Of a DNA stretch of 64,000 bases, positions 1 through 7,377 are shown in pieces. Below the pieces are notes generated by a model. It was not told the origin of the DNA, ran no database searches, and worked only from the letters and a program-made list of their open reading frames with translations. Made by a program: the position numbers and the translations under genes. The first letter of the stretch is position 1; every line of letters begins with the position of its first letter. Source of the DNA: Curvibacter cyanobacteriorum (lineage in GTDB: Bacteria > Pseudomonadota > Gammaproteobacteria > Burkholderiales > Burkholderiaceae_C); assembly GCF_028649475.1 (NCBI RefSeq), contig NZ_JAQSIP010000014.1, positions 1 through 64,000 of the forward strand. Reading direction: 5' to 3'.

Positions 1-70
1 TGTCCAGGACCAGGGCCGTCTTTCTCTTGGCCGTCCAACGCTTGATGTCGTCTTCCATCAGGGTGCTCAT
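1..70 (-). CDS. IS3-family transposase OrfA, N-terminal fragment (DUF1153-like)
   Basis: Only the first 23 codons are inside the window. The protein begins MSTLMEDDIKRWTAKRK, the characteristic start of the small helix-turn-helix OrfA of one IS3 group (DUF1153 type), which binds the element ends and is frameshifted or paired with an integrase-fold OrfB. The ATG at 70 is chosen over the in-frame ATG at 58 because an AGGA Shine-Dalgarno sits about 9 nt upstream of it. Transcription runs away from glmS and out of the window. Whether the transposase is intact cannot be told from here. Confidence 0.65.
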   Translation of the reverse strand, partial: MSTLMEDDIKRWTAKRKTALVLD

Positions 71-123
71 CTGTGTTTCCTTTCAACGATAACACCTGAG
101 CAGGAAATTTCTGGGTCAATACA
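1..123 (-). mobile_element. End of an IS3-family insertion sequence (partial)
   Basis: The minus strand starting at 123 reads TGTATTGACCCAGAAATTTC, a TGT-type terminus of the kind seen at IS3-family ends. About 53 bp further in, a transposase OrfA-like reading frame begins and runs off the window at base 1. The element therefore occupies 123 and everything to its left. Its other end and its target duplication lie outside the window. The family call rests on the OrfA sequence and the TGT end recognised from memory. Confidence 0.6.
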
Positions 124-220
124 ACCTTGCACCAGGCCAGAACATCCGTGGTCATCTGGCGCACGGACTCCAACGAAGTCAGACCACGCAGCAGCCTGGG
201 CCGCATACCACCGGCTCGTT

Positions 221-478
221 TTGCCGAGTTGCATCGCCAGCGCGCTGGCGATGCAACTCAACAACCTTCAATTCAAAAACAAATCGATTAACCTTGAACT
301 TGGACTTCCACTTTTGATTGGTACGTCTGCAGGGGGCAGGTCAGACTTCCCCTTTGACCATCAAGTGATCCTGACTGAGAAGTACAGAAGGCTCACTGAA
401 GATGAGTGGGAGCCAACCCGGGAACTGATGGAGCCACTGTTGAAAAAGATGTACGACGCAACCCTCTCGCAAAGCTGA
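221..478 (+). CDS. Unrecognised ORF or gene remnant, 85 codons
   Basis: No family is recognised. The first codons come from the palindrome at 226-259, so the 5' part is probably not native. The 3' part looks more protein-like than a random frame: it carries TEKYRRLTEDEWEPTRELME, a charged, probably helical segment, with little of the G/C third-position bias of the neighbouring genes. A plausible reading is the C-terminal remnant of a cargo gene whose 5' end was lost to rearrangement. No convincing ribosome-binding site precedes it. The remainder, 479-643, holds no gene I can support. Confidence 0.25.
   Translation: MPSCIASALAMQLNNLQFKNKSINLELGLPLLIGTSAGGRSDFPFDHQVILTEKYRRLTEDEWEPTRELMEPLLKKMYDATLSQS
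226..259. repeat. 34-bp perfect palindrome
   Basis: Two 17-nt arms, each reading gagttgcatcgccagcg on its own strand, meet with no spacer. The bases just outside (225 and 260) do not pair, so the symmetry ends sharply. It lies between the IS end at 123 and the tandem repeats at 644-703. It could be a cruciform-forming recombination or binding site, a terminator, or a junction left by an earlier insertion. It has no T-tract on either side. Confidence 0.8.
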
Positions 479-643
479 AGAGCGCCCAACTCGCTGCAGC
501 TAACGCATTGAGTGCCCAGCGCTGATGAGCAAGCCCCCTCGCGGCAACAGTCACTGTACGACACACATCTATTGAGGGTCGCGCACGGGGTTCCTGTTCT
601 CTCCTACAAGACTTTGTGACAGTCCGGGAGTTCTTCAGCGCAC

Positions 644-712
644 TTTGTCTCAGACTCTGTTGCTTCGTCTGAGACTATGTTGCGCTGTCTCAGACTCTAT
701 TGCCCGTGAACA
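644..712 (-). mobile_element. Candidate right end of a Tn7-like transposon at attTn7
   Basis: Read on the minus strand from 712, the sequence opens TGTTCACGG and then carries three contiguous 20-bp repeats at 703-684, 683-664 and 663-644, each with a GTCTSAGAC core. The unit GCAATAGAGTCTGAGACAGC closely resembles the TnsB-binding sites of Tn7 as I remember them (CAATAAAGTCT core). The end lies 23 bp beyond the glmS stop codon, where Tn7-like elements insert, with the densely packed right end facing glmS, as known for Tn7. No tnsA-like gene is visible in the 640 bp inside the end, so this may be a decayed or rearranged element. A 5-bp duplication would be bases 713-717 (ctcgt). Confidence 0.6.
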
Positions 713-735
713 CTCGTGTCGGGGAACCCCGCCCC

Positions 736-2637
736 TCACTCCACCGTCACACTCTTCGCCAGGTTCCGCGGCTTGTCCACATCGGTGCCACGCGCGCAGG
801 CGGTGTGGTAGGCCAGCAGCTGCAGCGGCACCACATGCAGCAGCGGGGACAGAGCGCCGTAGTGCTCGGGCATGCGGATCACGTGCAGACCCTCGCCAGT
901 TTCGATGCGGGTGTCGGCGTCGGCCAGCACATACAGCACGCCGCCGCGCGCGCGCACCTCTTGCAGGTTGCTCTTGAGCTTTTCCAGCAGCGCGTCGTTC
1001 GGCGCCACGGTGACCACGGGCATCTCGCTGGTCACCAGCGCCAGCGGGCCGTGCTTGAGTTCACCGGCGGCATAGGCCTCGGCGTGGATGTAGGTGATCT
1101 CTTTGAGCTTGAGCGCGCCTTCCAGCGCGATGGGGTAGTGCAGGCCACGGCCCAGGAACAGGGCGTTTTCCTTGCGCGCAAAGTCCTCGGCCCAGCTGAT
1201 GATTTGGGGCTCCAGCGCCAGCACCGCCTGCAAGGCCGCGGGCAGGTGGCGCATGGCCTTGAGGTGCTCGGCTTCGGCCTCGGCGCTCAGCAGGCCGCGG
1301 CTCTGGGCCAGCGCCAGGGTCAGCAGGAACAGGCCCGCCAACTGGGTGGTGAAGGCCTTGGTCGACGCCACCCCGATCTCCACGCCGGCGCGGGTGATGT
1401 AGGCCAGTTTGCACTCGCGCACCATGGCGCTGGTGGCCACATTGCAGATGGTGAGGGTGTGCTCCATGCCCAGGCTGCGCGCGTGGCGCAGGGCGGCCAG
1501 GGTGTCGGCGGTTTCACCGGACTGGCTCACCGTGACCACCAGGCTGCGCGGGTTGGGCACGGATTCGCGGTAGCGGTATTCGCTGGCGATCTCGACCTGG
1601 GTCGGGATCTTGGCGATCGACTCCAGCCAGTACTTGGCGGTGCAAGCGCTGTAGTAGCTGGTGCCACAGGCCAGGATCAGCACGGAGTCGATTTCCTTGA
1701 AAACGCGCCACGCGGCGGCACCGGTCTCGCCGGGCTGCGCACCCAGCCCATCGAACAGCTCGGGCACGATGCCAGCCACGCCTTCGAGGGTGTCGGCAAT
1801 GGCACGGGGCTGCTCGAAGATCTCTTTTTGCATGTAGTGGCGGTACGGCCCCAGCTCGGCCGCGCCGCTGTGCGCCTGCACGGTGCGCACAGGGCGGGTC
1901 ACGGGCTGGTAGCCGCCTTGGTCGTCGCGGCCCAGCACCCAGTAACGGCCCAGTTGCACGTCCACCACGTCGCCCTCTTCCAGGTAGACGATCTGGTCGG
2001 TCACACCGGCCAAGGCCATGGCATCGCTGGCCAGGAAGTTCTCGCCCGCGCCCTCTCCTTGCGTGGCGCCCACCCCCAGGATCAGGGGCGAGCCCGCGCG
2101 GGCCCCGATGACCCGGTGCGGCTCGTCCTTGTGGAACACCGCGATCGCATACGCGCCGTGCAGCTGCACCAGCGCGGCGCGCACCGCATCGAGCAGATCG
2201 CCGTCGTACAGGCTGTCGATCAAATGGGCAATGACCTCGGTGTCGGTCTGGCTGGCAAACACATAGCCGCGCGCTTGCAGGGCGGCGCGCAGCTCGTCGT
2301 GGTTCTCGATGATGCCGTTGTGCACCAGGGCGACCCGGGCTGCGCGTTGCGGCTCGGCCCCCGGGCCATGGCTGAAATGCGGGTGCGCGTTGTGCACCGC
2401 CGGCGCGCCGTGCGTGGCCCAGCGCGTGTGGGCGATGCCGGTGACGCCCTGCACGTCGTCGGTGGCCACTTGGGTCAGCAACTCGGCCACGCGTGAAGTG
2501 CTGCGCGTGCGGCGCAGACCATCCGACCAGACCGCCACACCGCAGGAGTCATAGCCCCGGTACTCCAGGCGCTGCAGGCCCTGAACCAGCACGGGAACGA
2601 TGTTGCGGGTAGAGACGGCGCCGACGATGCCACACAT
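736..2637 (-). CDS. glmS: Glutamine--fructose-6-phosphate aminotransferase (isomerizing)
   Basis: GlmS makes glucosamine-6-phosphate from fructose-6-phosphate and glutamine, the first step of UDP-GlcNAc synthesis for peptidoglycan and LPS, in the cytosol. The 633-residue protein starts MCGIVGAVS, giving the N-terminal nucleophile Cys of the class II glutamine amidotransferase domain (about residues 2-230). Two SIS sugar-isomerase domains follow, with [10 protein letters not shown] near residue 320, and it ends in the usual KSVTVE. It is slightly longer than the E. coli enzyme (609). An AAGGA ribosome site lies about 6 nt upstream of the ATG. GlmU, which acts later in the pathway, is encoded nearby on the same strand. 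The 3' end is the classic Tn7 attachment site and appears to be occupied here. Confidence 0.98.
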   Translation of the reverse strand: MCGIVGAVSTRNIVPVLVQGLQRLEYRGYDSCGVAVWSDGLRRTRSTSRVAELLTQVATDDVQGVTGIAHTRWATHGAPAVHNAHPHFSHGPGAEPQRAARVALVHNGIIENHDELRAALQARGYVFASQTDTEVIAHLIDSLYDGDLLDAVRAALVQLHGAYAIAVFHKDEPHRVIGARAGSPLILGVGATQGEGAGENFLASDAMALAGVTDQIVYLEEGDVVDVQLGRYWVLGRDDQGGYQPVTRPVRTVQAHSGAAELGPYRHYMQKEIFEQPRAIADTLEGVAGIVPELFDGLGAQPGETGAAAWRVFKEIDSVLILACGTSYYSACTAKYWLESIAKIPTQVEIASEYRYRESVPNPRSLVVTVSQSGETADTLAALRHARSLGMEHTLTICNVATSAMVRECKLAYITRAGVEIGVASTKAFTTQLAGLFLLTLALAQSRGLLSAEAEAEHLKAMRHLPAALQAVLALEPQIISWAEDFARKENALFLGRGLHYPIALEGALKLKEITYIHAEAYAAGELKHGPLALVTSEMPVVTVAPNDALLEKLKSNLQEVRARGGVLYVLADADTRIETGEGLHVIRMPEHYGALSPLLHVVPLQLLAYHTACARGTDVDKPRNLAKSVTVE

Positions 2638-2772
2638 GGGGAGGTCCTTGTAGGTTCAAAAAAATGAAAAGGGGGCCCGGGGTTGGGTGCCTTGGGCACC
2701 GGGCCAACCGCAGAGACTGGAACGGATGTTAGAAAGAAGTCTGAAAAATAAATGATCTAAATTTCAGCTCAT

Positions 2773-2817
2773 GTGAAATTAAAATTCACCCCGTCCATTT
2801 GTTGAAATAAAAATTCA
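2773..2817. promoter_or_regulatory. Two AT-rich dyads, candidate Lrp-type operators
   Basis: Two similar dyad sequences lie just before the Lrp-family gene: GTGAA-N7-TTCAC at 2773-2789 and TGAA-N7-TTCA at 2803-2817. Their centres are about 29 bp apart, near three helical turns. AT-rich 15-17 bp dyads on one face of the helix are typical of Lrp/AsnC operators, and such regulators are usually autoregulated. The sites also lie in the divergent region upstream of glmS. No binding is demonstrated. Confidence 0.45.
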
Positions 2818-2831
2818 TTTAAATAGCTTTT

Positions 2832-3353
2832 ATGGAACAAATACCACTCGACAGCATCGACCTGCAGCTGCTGGAGCAACTGCAGCGTGACGCCAGCCTG
2901 AGCAACCAGGCCTTGGCCGCGCGCGTACATGTGTCGCCACCCACCTGCTTGCGGCGGGTCAAACGCCTGCTGGACGCGGGCCTGATCGAGCGCCAGGTGG
3001 CGCTGCTGAGCCCCGACCGGCTGGCCCCCTTGCTGGGCCACGGCCTGACCGCCCTGGTCGAGGTCACGCTGGACCGCCAGGACGCCGAGCGCCTGGCTGC
3101 GTTCGAGCAGCGCGTAGCGGCCGACGACGCGGTACAGCAGTGCTACCGCGTGTCGCCCGGGCCGGACTTCGTGTTGGTGGTGGGTGCGCCGGACATGCCG
3201 GCTTACCTGGCGCTGGCGCAGCGCCTGTTCACCAGCGATGCCAATGTGCGCAATGTGAAGGCCTTCTTCAGCATCAAACGCAGCAAGTTCGAGCCGCGCT
3301 TGCCTTTGCCGCTGACACCCGGGCCCGCCAGCGCCGCCAGCGCCGCGCGCTGA
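2832..3353 (+). CDS. Lrp/AsnC-family transcriptional regulator
   Basis: A 173-residue regulator with an N-terminal winged helix-turn-helix (about residues 5-60, with DLQLLEQLQRDASLSNQALA and the recognition segment SPPTCLRRVKRL). An AsnC-type ligand-binding alpha/beta domain follows (about 70-155, ending NVRNVKAFFSIKRSKFE). Family members form dimers to octamers and sense amino acids. The C-terminal 20 residues are Pro/Ala-rich and probably disordered. It is transcribed divergently from glmS across a 194-bp AT-rich gap that holds two dyads matching its likely operator type. The effector amino acid cannot be told from sequence. Confidence 0.92.
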   Translation: MEQIPLDSIDLQLLEQLQRDASLSNQALAARVHVSPPTCLRRVKRLLDAGLIERQVALLSPDRLAPLLGHGLTALVEVTLDRQDAERLAAFEQRVAADDAVQQCYRVSPGPDFVLVVGAPDMPAYLALAQRLFTSDANVRNVKAFFSIKRSKFEPRLPLPLTPGPASAASAAR

Positions 3354-3414
3354 GGACCGAGGCGGGTGACGGGCCAGAGGGCGGGGCTGGGCGCCCCTGG
3401 TTCGCCCGGAACGC

Positions 3415-4236
3415 TCAGGCCAATGGCAATTGCAGCGTGACCGTACAGCCCTGGTTCAGTTCGCCATGCAGGCTGATCTGGCCGCCCAGGCGGTCCACGA
3501 TGCGCCGTGCCGCGGCCAGGCCGAGGCCCAGGCCCTCAAAGTCGCGCGTGGCGTGCAAGCGCTGGAACACCCCAAACAACTGCGCCTGGTGCTCGGGGTT
3601 GTAGCCGGCGCCGTTGTCACGCAGGGTCAGCACCAGCTGTGTGCCGTCCACCGCGGCGGTCAGTGCGATCTCGGCGTCGGGGCGCTGGCGGGTGAACTTG
3701 AGCGCGTTGTCCAGCAGGTGCCGCAGCAGATCGCGCAGCAAGGCCAGGTCGGCGCGCACCGCCGGCAAGGCCGCCAGCTCAGGCACCTGCCACTGCACAC
3801 AGCGGTCGGGCGCGCTGGCCTGGGCTTGGCGCAGGGCATCTTGCAGCACCTCGCCCAAGGGCAGCGCCTGCAGTTGCAGCTCGGCGGTGCCGATGCGGCC
3901 CAAGGCGATCAAGCCGTCAATCATGCGGCCCAGCTGCTGGGCCGACTGGGTGATGGTGTCCAGGAACTGCAGCGCCGCGGGGTCGGCATTGCTCTCCAGC
4001 ACCAGCTCGCGCACCAGTTGGCCATACGACACCACGTGGCGCACCGGCGAGCGCAGGTCGTGCGAGACCACACGCAAGAAGGCCTGCTGGTCATCGCGCC
4101 GGGCCTGCAATTCGGCGCGCAGGCGCAGCACCTCTTGCGCCAAGACGGCCGGGTCCTGCGCCTGCCAGGCGGCCAGGCTGTCCTCGGGCGCCACCGCCGG
4201 CGCGGCGGCGAGCGATGGGGGCTTGATCTCGCTCAT
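3415..4236 (-). CDS. Soluble sensor histidine kinase, orphan
   Basis: A 273-residue histidine kinase with no membrane segment and no recognisable sensory domain. Residues 1-50 are Ala-rich, then helical. The HisKA dimerisation domain holds the phospho-acceptor H59 in VVSHDLRSPVRHV. The HATPase domain shows the N box (LLDNALKFT), a G1 box (LRDNGAGYN) and a G2 box (GLGLGLAAARRIV). This is the layout of the C-terminal half of phytochrome-like kinases. The start at 4236 is 7 nt past the glmU stop, so the two are very likely cotranscribed. The longer in-frame opening at 4416 would lie inside glmU and was not used. No response regulator is adjacent, so the partner is unknown. Confidence 0.85.
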   Translation of the reverse strand: MSEIKPPSLAAAPAVAPEDSLAAWQAQDPAVLAQEVLRLRAELQARRDDQQAFLRVVSHDLRSPVRHVVSYGQLVRELVLESNADPAALQFLDTITQSAQQLGRMIDGLIALGRIGTAELQLQALPLGEVLQDALRQAQASAPDRCVQWQVPELAALPAVRADLALLRDLLRHLLDNALKFTRQRPDAEIALTAAVDGTQLVLTLRDNGAGYNPEHQAQLFGVFQRLHATRDFEGLGLGLAAARRIVDRLGGQISLHGELNQGCTVTLQLPLA

Positions 4237-4243
4237 CGCGGCA

Positions 4244-5656
4244 TCAGGCTTTGGGGGCCTTGGCGGGCCGCTGCCAATTGGCAATGCTGACCTGACGCGC
4301 CCGGCTGACGCTGAGCGCCCCGGGTGCCGTGTCCTTGGTGATGGTCGAACCACCGCCCACCGTGCCGCCCGCCCCCAGGGTGACCGGCGCCACCAGCACG
4401 CAGTTGCTGCCCACATGCACGTCGGCTTCGATCACCGTGCGGTGCTTGTTGGCACCGTCGTAGTTGGCGGTGATGCTGCCCGCGCCGTAGTTGACACGCT
4501 CGCCCACGGTGGCGTCCCCCAGGTAGGCCAGGTGGTTGGCCTTGGCGCCGGCGGCCAGGGTCGAGTTTTTGACCTCGACAAAGTTGCCAATGTGCACCTC
4601 GGCCCCCAGGCGGGCGCCCGGGCGCAGGCGGGCGAACGGACCGATCAAGGCCCCCTCCCCCACCTCGACACCGGCTTTTTCGCCGTCGATGTGGGTGAAG
4701 GGGTGGATCACCGCGCCGTCGGCGATGCGGGCGTTGGCGATCACGCAATGGGCGCCGATGCGCACCCGGTCGCCCAGGGTGACGGTGCCCTCGAACACAC
4801 AGTTGATGTCGATCTCCACGTCGCTGCCGCAGTGCAGCTGACCGCGAACGTCCAGCCGGGCCGGATCCGCCAGGCGCACCCCGGCGGCCATCAGCGCCTC
4901 GGCCTGGCGGGCCTGGCAGGCCCGCTCCAGCGCGGCCAGTTGCTGCGGGCTGTTGACACCGGCCACCTGGGTTTCGTCCTCGGTCGGCACCCCCAGCACG
5001 CCCACGCCGTCGGCCACCGCCATGGCCACGATGTCGGTCAGGTAGTACTCCTGCTGGCTGTTGTGGTTGTTCAGGCGCGCCAGCCAGGGCTTGAGCAGGC
5101 GGGCCGGCACGGCCATGATGCCGGTGTAGGTTTCGCGGATGGCGCGTTGCTCGGGCGTGGCGTCCTTGTGCTCGACGATGCCGCGCACCGAGGCGCCCTC
5201 GCGCACGATGCGGCCGTAACCCGTGGGGTCGTCCAGCGTCACGGTCAGCAAGGCCAGTTGCTGACCCGCACTGGCCTGCACCAGGGCCTGCACGGTCGCC
5301 GCCTCGATCAGGGGCACGTCGCCGTTGAGGATCACCACCACCCCGTCGTCCGGCAACAGCGGCACGGCCTGTTGCACAGCATGGCCCGTGCCCAGCTGGG
5401 GCATCTGGCGCGCATACTGCAGGGTGCCCGCGGTGCTCAGCGGGTGGCTGGCCAGGTGGGCCTCGACCGCCTCGGCGCCATGGCCCGTGATCAGGACCAC
5501 GCGACGGGGGCTCAAGCCCTCGACCGTGTCCAGCACATGGCGCACCATGGCGCGGCCTGCCACCTTGTGCAGCACTTTGGGCAGACTGCTCTTCATCCGC
5601 GTGCCTTTACCCGCGGCCATCACCACGACATCCAGAACTGGTAAAAATCCTGACAT
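4244..5656 (-). CDS. glmU: Bifunctional N-acetylglucosamine-1-phosphate uridyltransferase / glucosamine-1-phosphate acetyltransferase
   Basis: GlmU acetylates glucosamine-1-phosphate and transfers UMP to it, giving UDP-GlcNAc. The 470-residue protein has an N-terminal pyrophosphorylase domain (MAAGKGTRMKSSLPKVLH, about residues 12-30; LNGDVPLI with its metal-site Asp near 110). A C-terminal left-handed beta-helix acetyltransferase follows (from about 255, with FVEVKNSTL and NYDGANKHRT near the active site). The ATG at 5656 has an AAGGA ribosome site 7 nt upstream. Its start codon overlaps that of the divergent DUF6279 gene. The soluble histidine kinase follows 7 nt downstream. Together with glmS it supplies the amino-sugar pathway. 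Confidence 0.97.
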   Translation of the reverse strand: MSGFLPVLDVVVMAAGKGTRMKSSLPKVLHKVAGRAMVRHVLDTVEGLSPRRVVLITGHGAEAVEAHLASHPLSTAGTLQYARQMPQLGTGHAVQQAVPLLPDDGVVVILNGDVPLIEAATVQALVQASAGQQLALLTVTLDDPTGYGRIVREGASVRGIVEHKDATPEQRAIRETYTGIMAVPARLLKPWLARLNNHNSQQEYYLTDIVAMAVADGVGVLGVPTEDETQVAGVNSPQQLAALERACQARQAEALMAAGVRLADPARLDVRGQLHCGSDVEIDINCVFEGTVTLGDRVRIGAHCVIANARIADGAVIHPFTHIDGEKAGVEVGEGALIGPFARLRPGARLGAEVHIGNFVEVKNSTLAAGAKANHLAYLGDATVGERVNYGAGSITANYDGANKHRTVIEADVHVGSNCVLVAPVTLGAGGTVGGGSTITKDTAPGALSVSRARQVSIANWQRPAKAPKA

Positions 5657-6575
5657 GAAACGTCCTTTTGCTTGTTGCTTACCCTCGGCTGCCGGGGAAG
5701 GCCTGGCGCCGTTGCGACGGATTATCACGCGGGCCGGTCTGCTGATTTCGATTGGCTTGCTGACGGCGTGCAGCACCCTCAAACTGGGCTACAACGCCCT
5801 GCCTGAATTCACCTACTGGTGGGCCGATGGCTACGTGGATTTCGACAGCGAACAGTCGCTGCGGCTGAAACAAGACCTCAAAGACCTGCAGGCCTGGCAC
5901 CGCCAGCAAGAACTGCCGCGCTACCGCGAGCTGCTGCAAAGCGTCGAAAAGCGCCTGCCGGGCGAGGTCAGCGCCGAGCAACTGTGCGAACTGGTGCCGC
6001 CGGGGCGTGAACGCGTGCAGGCCCTGGTGGACCAAAGCGCGCCCCTGGTGGCGCGGCTGGCACTGAGCCTGAGCCCCCCTCAGATAGCCCAGCTGGCCAA
6101 GAAGTACAGCCGCAACGAGGATGATTTCCGCAGCGACTGGGTCGACCTGAGCCGAGACAACTACCTCAGCAAGCGGCTGGACGAACAGGTGGAGCGGGCC
6201 GAGCGCCTCTACGGCCGCCTCAACGCCGCCCAAAAGCAGCTGCTCAGTGAGTCGGTGCGCTCATCGCCGTTCAACCCGCGCATGGCGCTGGCCGAGCGCC
6301 AGCGCAAACACCAGGACGCCCTGGCCACGCTGCGCCGCCTGATCGAAGCCCAGGCCACCCAGGCCCAAGCCGAACAAGCCTGGCGCGACTGGGCCGAACG
6401 CGCCCAGCGCCCCCCGGTGCCCGCCCACCGCGAGCAGCTGGAGCGCAGCCTGGAATTCACCTGCAACACCGTCGCGCGCCTGCACCAGCTGGCCACCCCG
6501 GAGCAGCGCGAGCGCGCCGTGCGCACGCTGCGCGGTTGGCAACGCGACCTGCAAGAACTGGCCGCCGCCAAGTAG
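5655..6575 (+). CDS. DUF6279 family lipoprotein
   Basis: A probable lipoprotein of unknown function. The signal segment LLISIGLLTAC is followed by S, a lipobox with the modified Cys. The mature part is alpha-helical and highly charged, with YNALPEFTYWWADGYVDFDS as the conserved opening of the DUF6279 family. The ATG at 5655 overlaps the divergent glmU start (bases 5654-5657 read CATG) and has no ribosome site. An in-frame TTG at 5712, preceded by GGGGAAGG, would give a shorter, more typical signal peptide and is a strong alternative. The gene ends before a hairpin shared with the convergent DUF2917 gene. Confidence 0.85.
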   Translation: MKRPFACCLPSAAGEGLAPLRRIITRAGLLISIGLLTACSTLKLGYNALPEFTYWWADGYVDFDSEQSLRLKQDLKDLQAWHRQQELPRYRELLQSVEKRLPGEVSAEQLCELVPPGRERVQALVDQSAPLVARLALSLSPPQIAQLAKKYSRNEDDFRSDWVDLSRDNYLSKRLDEQVERAERLYGRLNAAQKQLLSESVRSSPFNPRMALAERQRKHQDALATLRRLIEAQATQAQAEQAWRDWAERAQRPPVPAHREQLERSLEFTCNTVARLHQLATPEQRERAVRTLRGWQRDLQELAAAK

Positions 6576-6592
6576 CCCACCCCGCAAATGAA

Positions 6593-6626
6593 CAAGCCGC
6601 TTCGGCGCCAGGCGCCAAGCGGCTTG
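6593..6626. terminator. Hairpin between convergent genes
   Basis: A 10-bp stem (CAAGCCGCTT with AAGCGGCTTG) encloses a second GGCGCC/GGCGCC stem. It lies 18 bp past the DUF6279 stop and 60 bp from the end of the convergent DUF2917 gene. It has no T-tract, so it may act as a weak or bidirectional terminator or as an mRNA-stabilising end. Confidence 0.5.
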
Positions 6627-6685
6627 GGTTGGCTGACGCCAGCCCCCCCCCGGCCCAGGGGCCTGGCGGGGGACACTGCGCCCCC

Positions 6686-7228
6686 TCAGGCCGGGTGCCC
6701 CTGTCGACCCCCCGTGATCGCCCAGAGCCCCAGGCGGACCACGCCGGTCACCAGCCGCCCCACCGCCTGCCCACCGGCCAGACCGGCCTGCCAGCCCAGG
6801 CCCAGGGCACGCCCCAGGTCGGCCAGCGGCTGGCGCACATCGCGCTGCCAGGCGGAGCTGGTGGCCTGGGGCTCGGTGAAGGGGCGCGCTGGCTGCACCT
6901 CACTCACCACCACCCCGGGCAGGGCCCAGTCCCAGCGGAAGGTCACCTCCTCGCGGGAGAAGGCCTCCATCACCACGGTCTGGCCGGCCTCCACCAGCAG
7001 ACAGTCGCCCGGGCTCAGAAAGCGGTCCCCGGATTCATTGCCGTGCCCCCGATGGGGCCCGCTGAAAGTGAGCCAAATTCGGCCCTGCGTGACCTCCATC
7101 ACACTGCGCTCCCGTGGGCGGAAGGTCACCGCGCGTTGGGCGACCAGTTTCCAGCCACCAGGGAACGCGCGGCCAGCCGGGATGACGGCAGCGGATTGTT
7201 GCGATTCCAGAACGGGGCGGGACAGCAT
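6686..7228 (-). CDS. DUF2917 domain-containing protein
   Basis: A 180-residue protein whose middle part (about residues 20-100) matches the DUF2917 pattern: a short cupin-like beta domain with VTQGRIWLTFSG and SPGDCLLVEAGQTVVMEAF. The function of the family is unknown. The C-terminal third is Gly/Ala-rich with a possible amphipathic or weakly hydrophobic helix (GWQAGLAGGQAVGRLVTGVV). It is divergent from the LysR regulator at 7378 with 149 bp between the starts. That is the usual arrangement for a LysR regulator and its target, and this pairing recurs in Burkholderiales as far as I recall. Confidence 0.8.
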   Translation of the reverse strand: MLSRPVLESQQSAAVIPAGRAFPGGWKLVAQRAVTFRPRERSVMEVTQGRIWLTFSGPHRGHGNESGDRFLSPGDCLLVEAGQTVVMEAFSREEVTFRWDWALPGVVVSEVQPARPFTEPQATSSAWQRDVRQPLADLGRALGLGWQAGLAGGQAVGRLVTGVVRLGLWAITGGRQGHPA

Positions 7229-7377
7229 GATGGACTCCTTGGTGCTTGAAAAGTCGTTGAAGAGCCTTCATGATCGGCATCCGCCAGGCTTCAGTCCAAT
7301 GAAATAGCCTCCCCCGATTGATTCGCAAACCGCATGGGTCCTGCCCCCATGCCTTGGCCCCTGACCCACCCATACCG

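Noticed and set aside
67-264. A 65-codon minus-strand frame across the IS end and the palindrome
   Set aside because: Its start comes from the palindrome and it runs through the IS terminus. It has no recognisable motif.
700-2496. A 598-codon plus-strand frame opposite glmS
   Set aside because: Antisense shadow of a conserved gene, low-complexity composition, no ribosome site.
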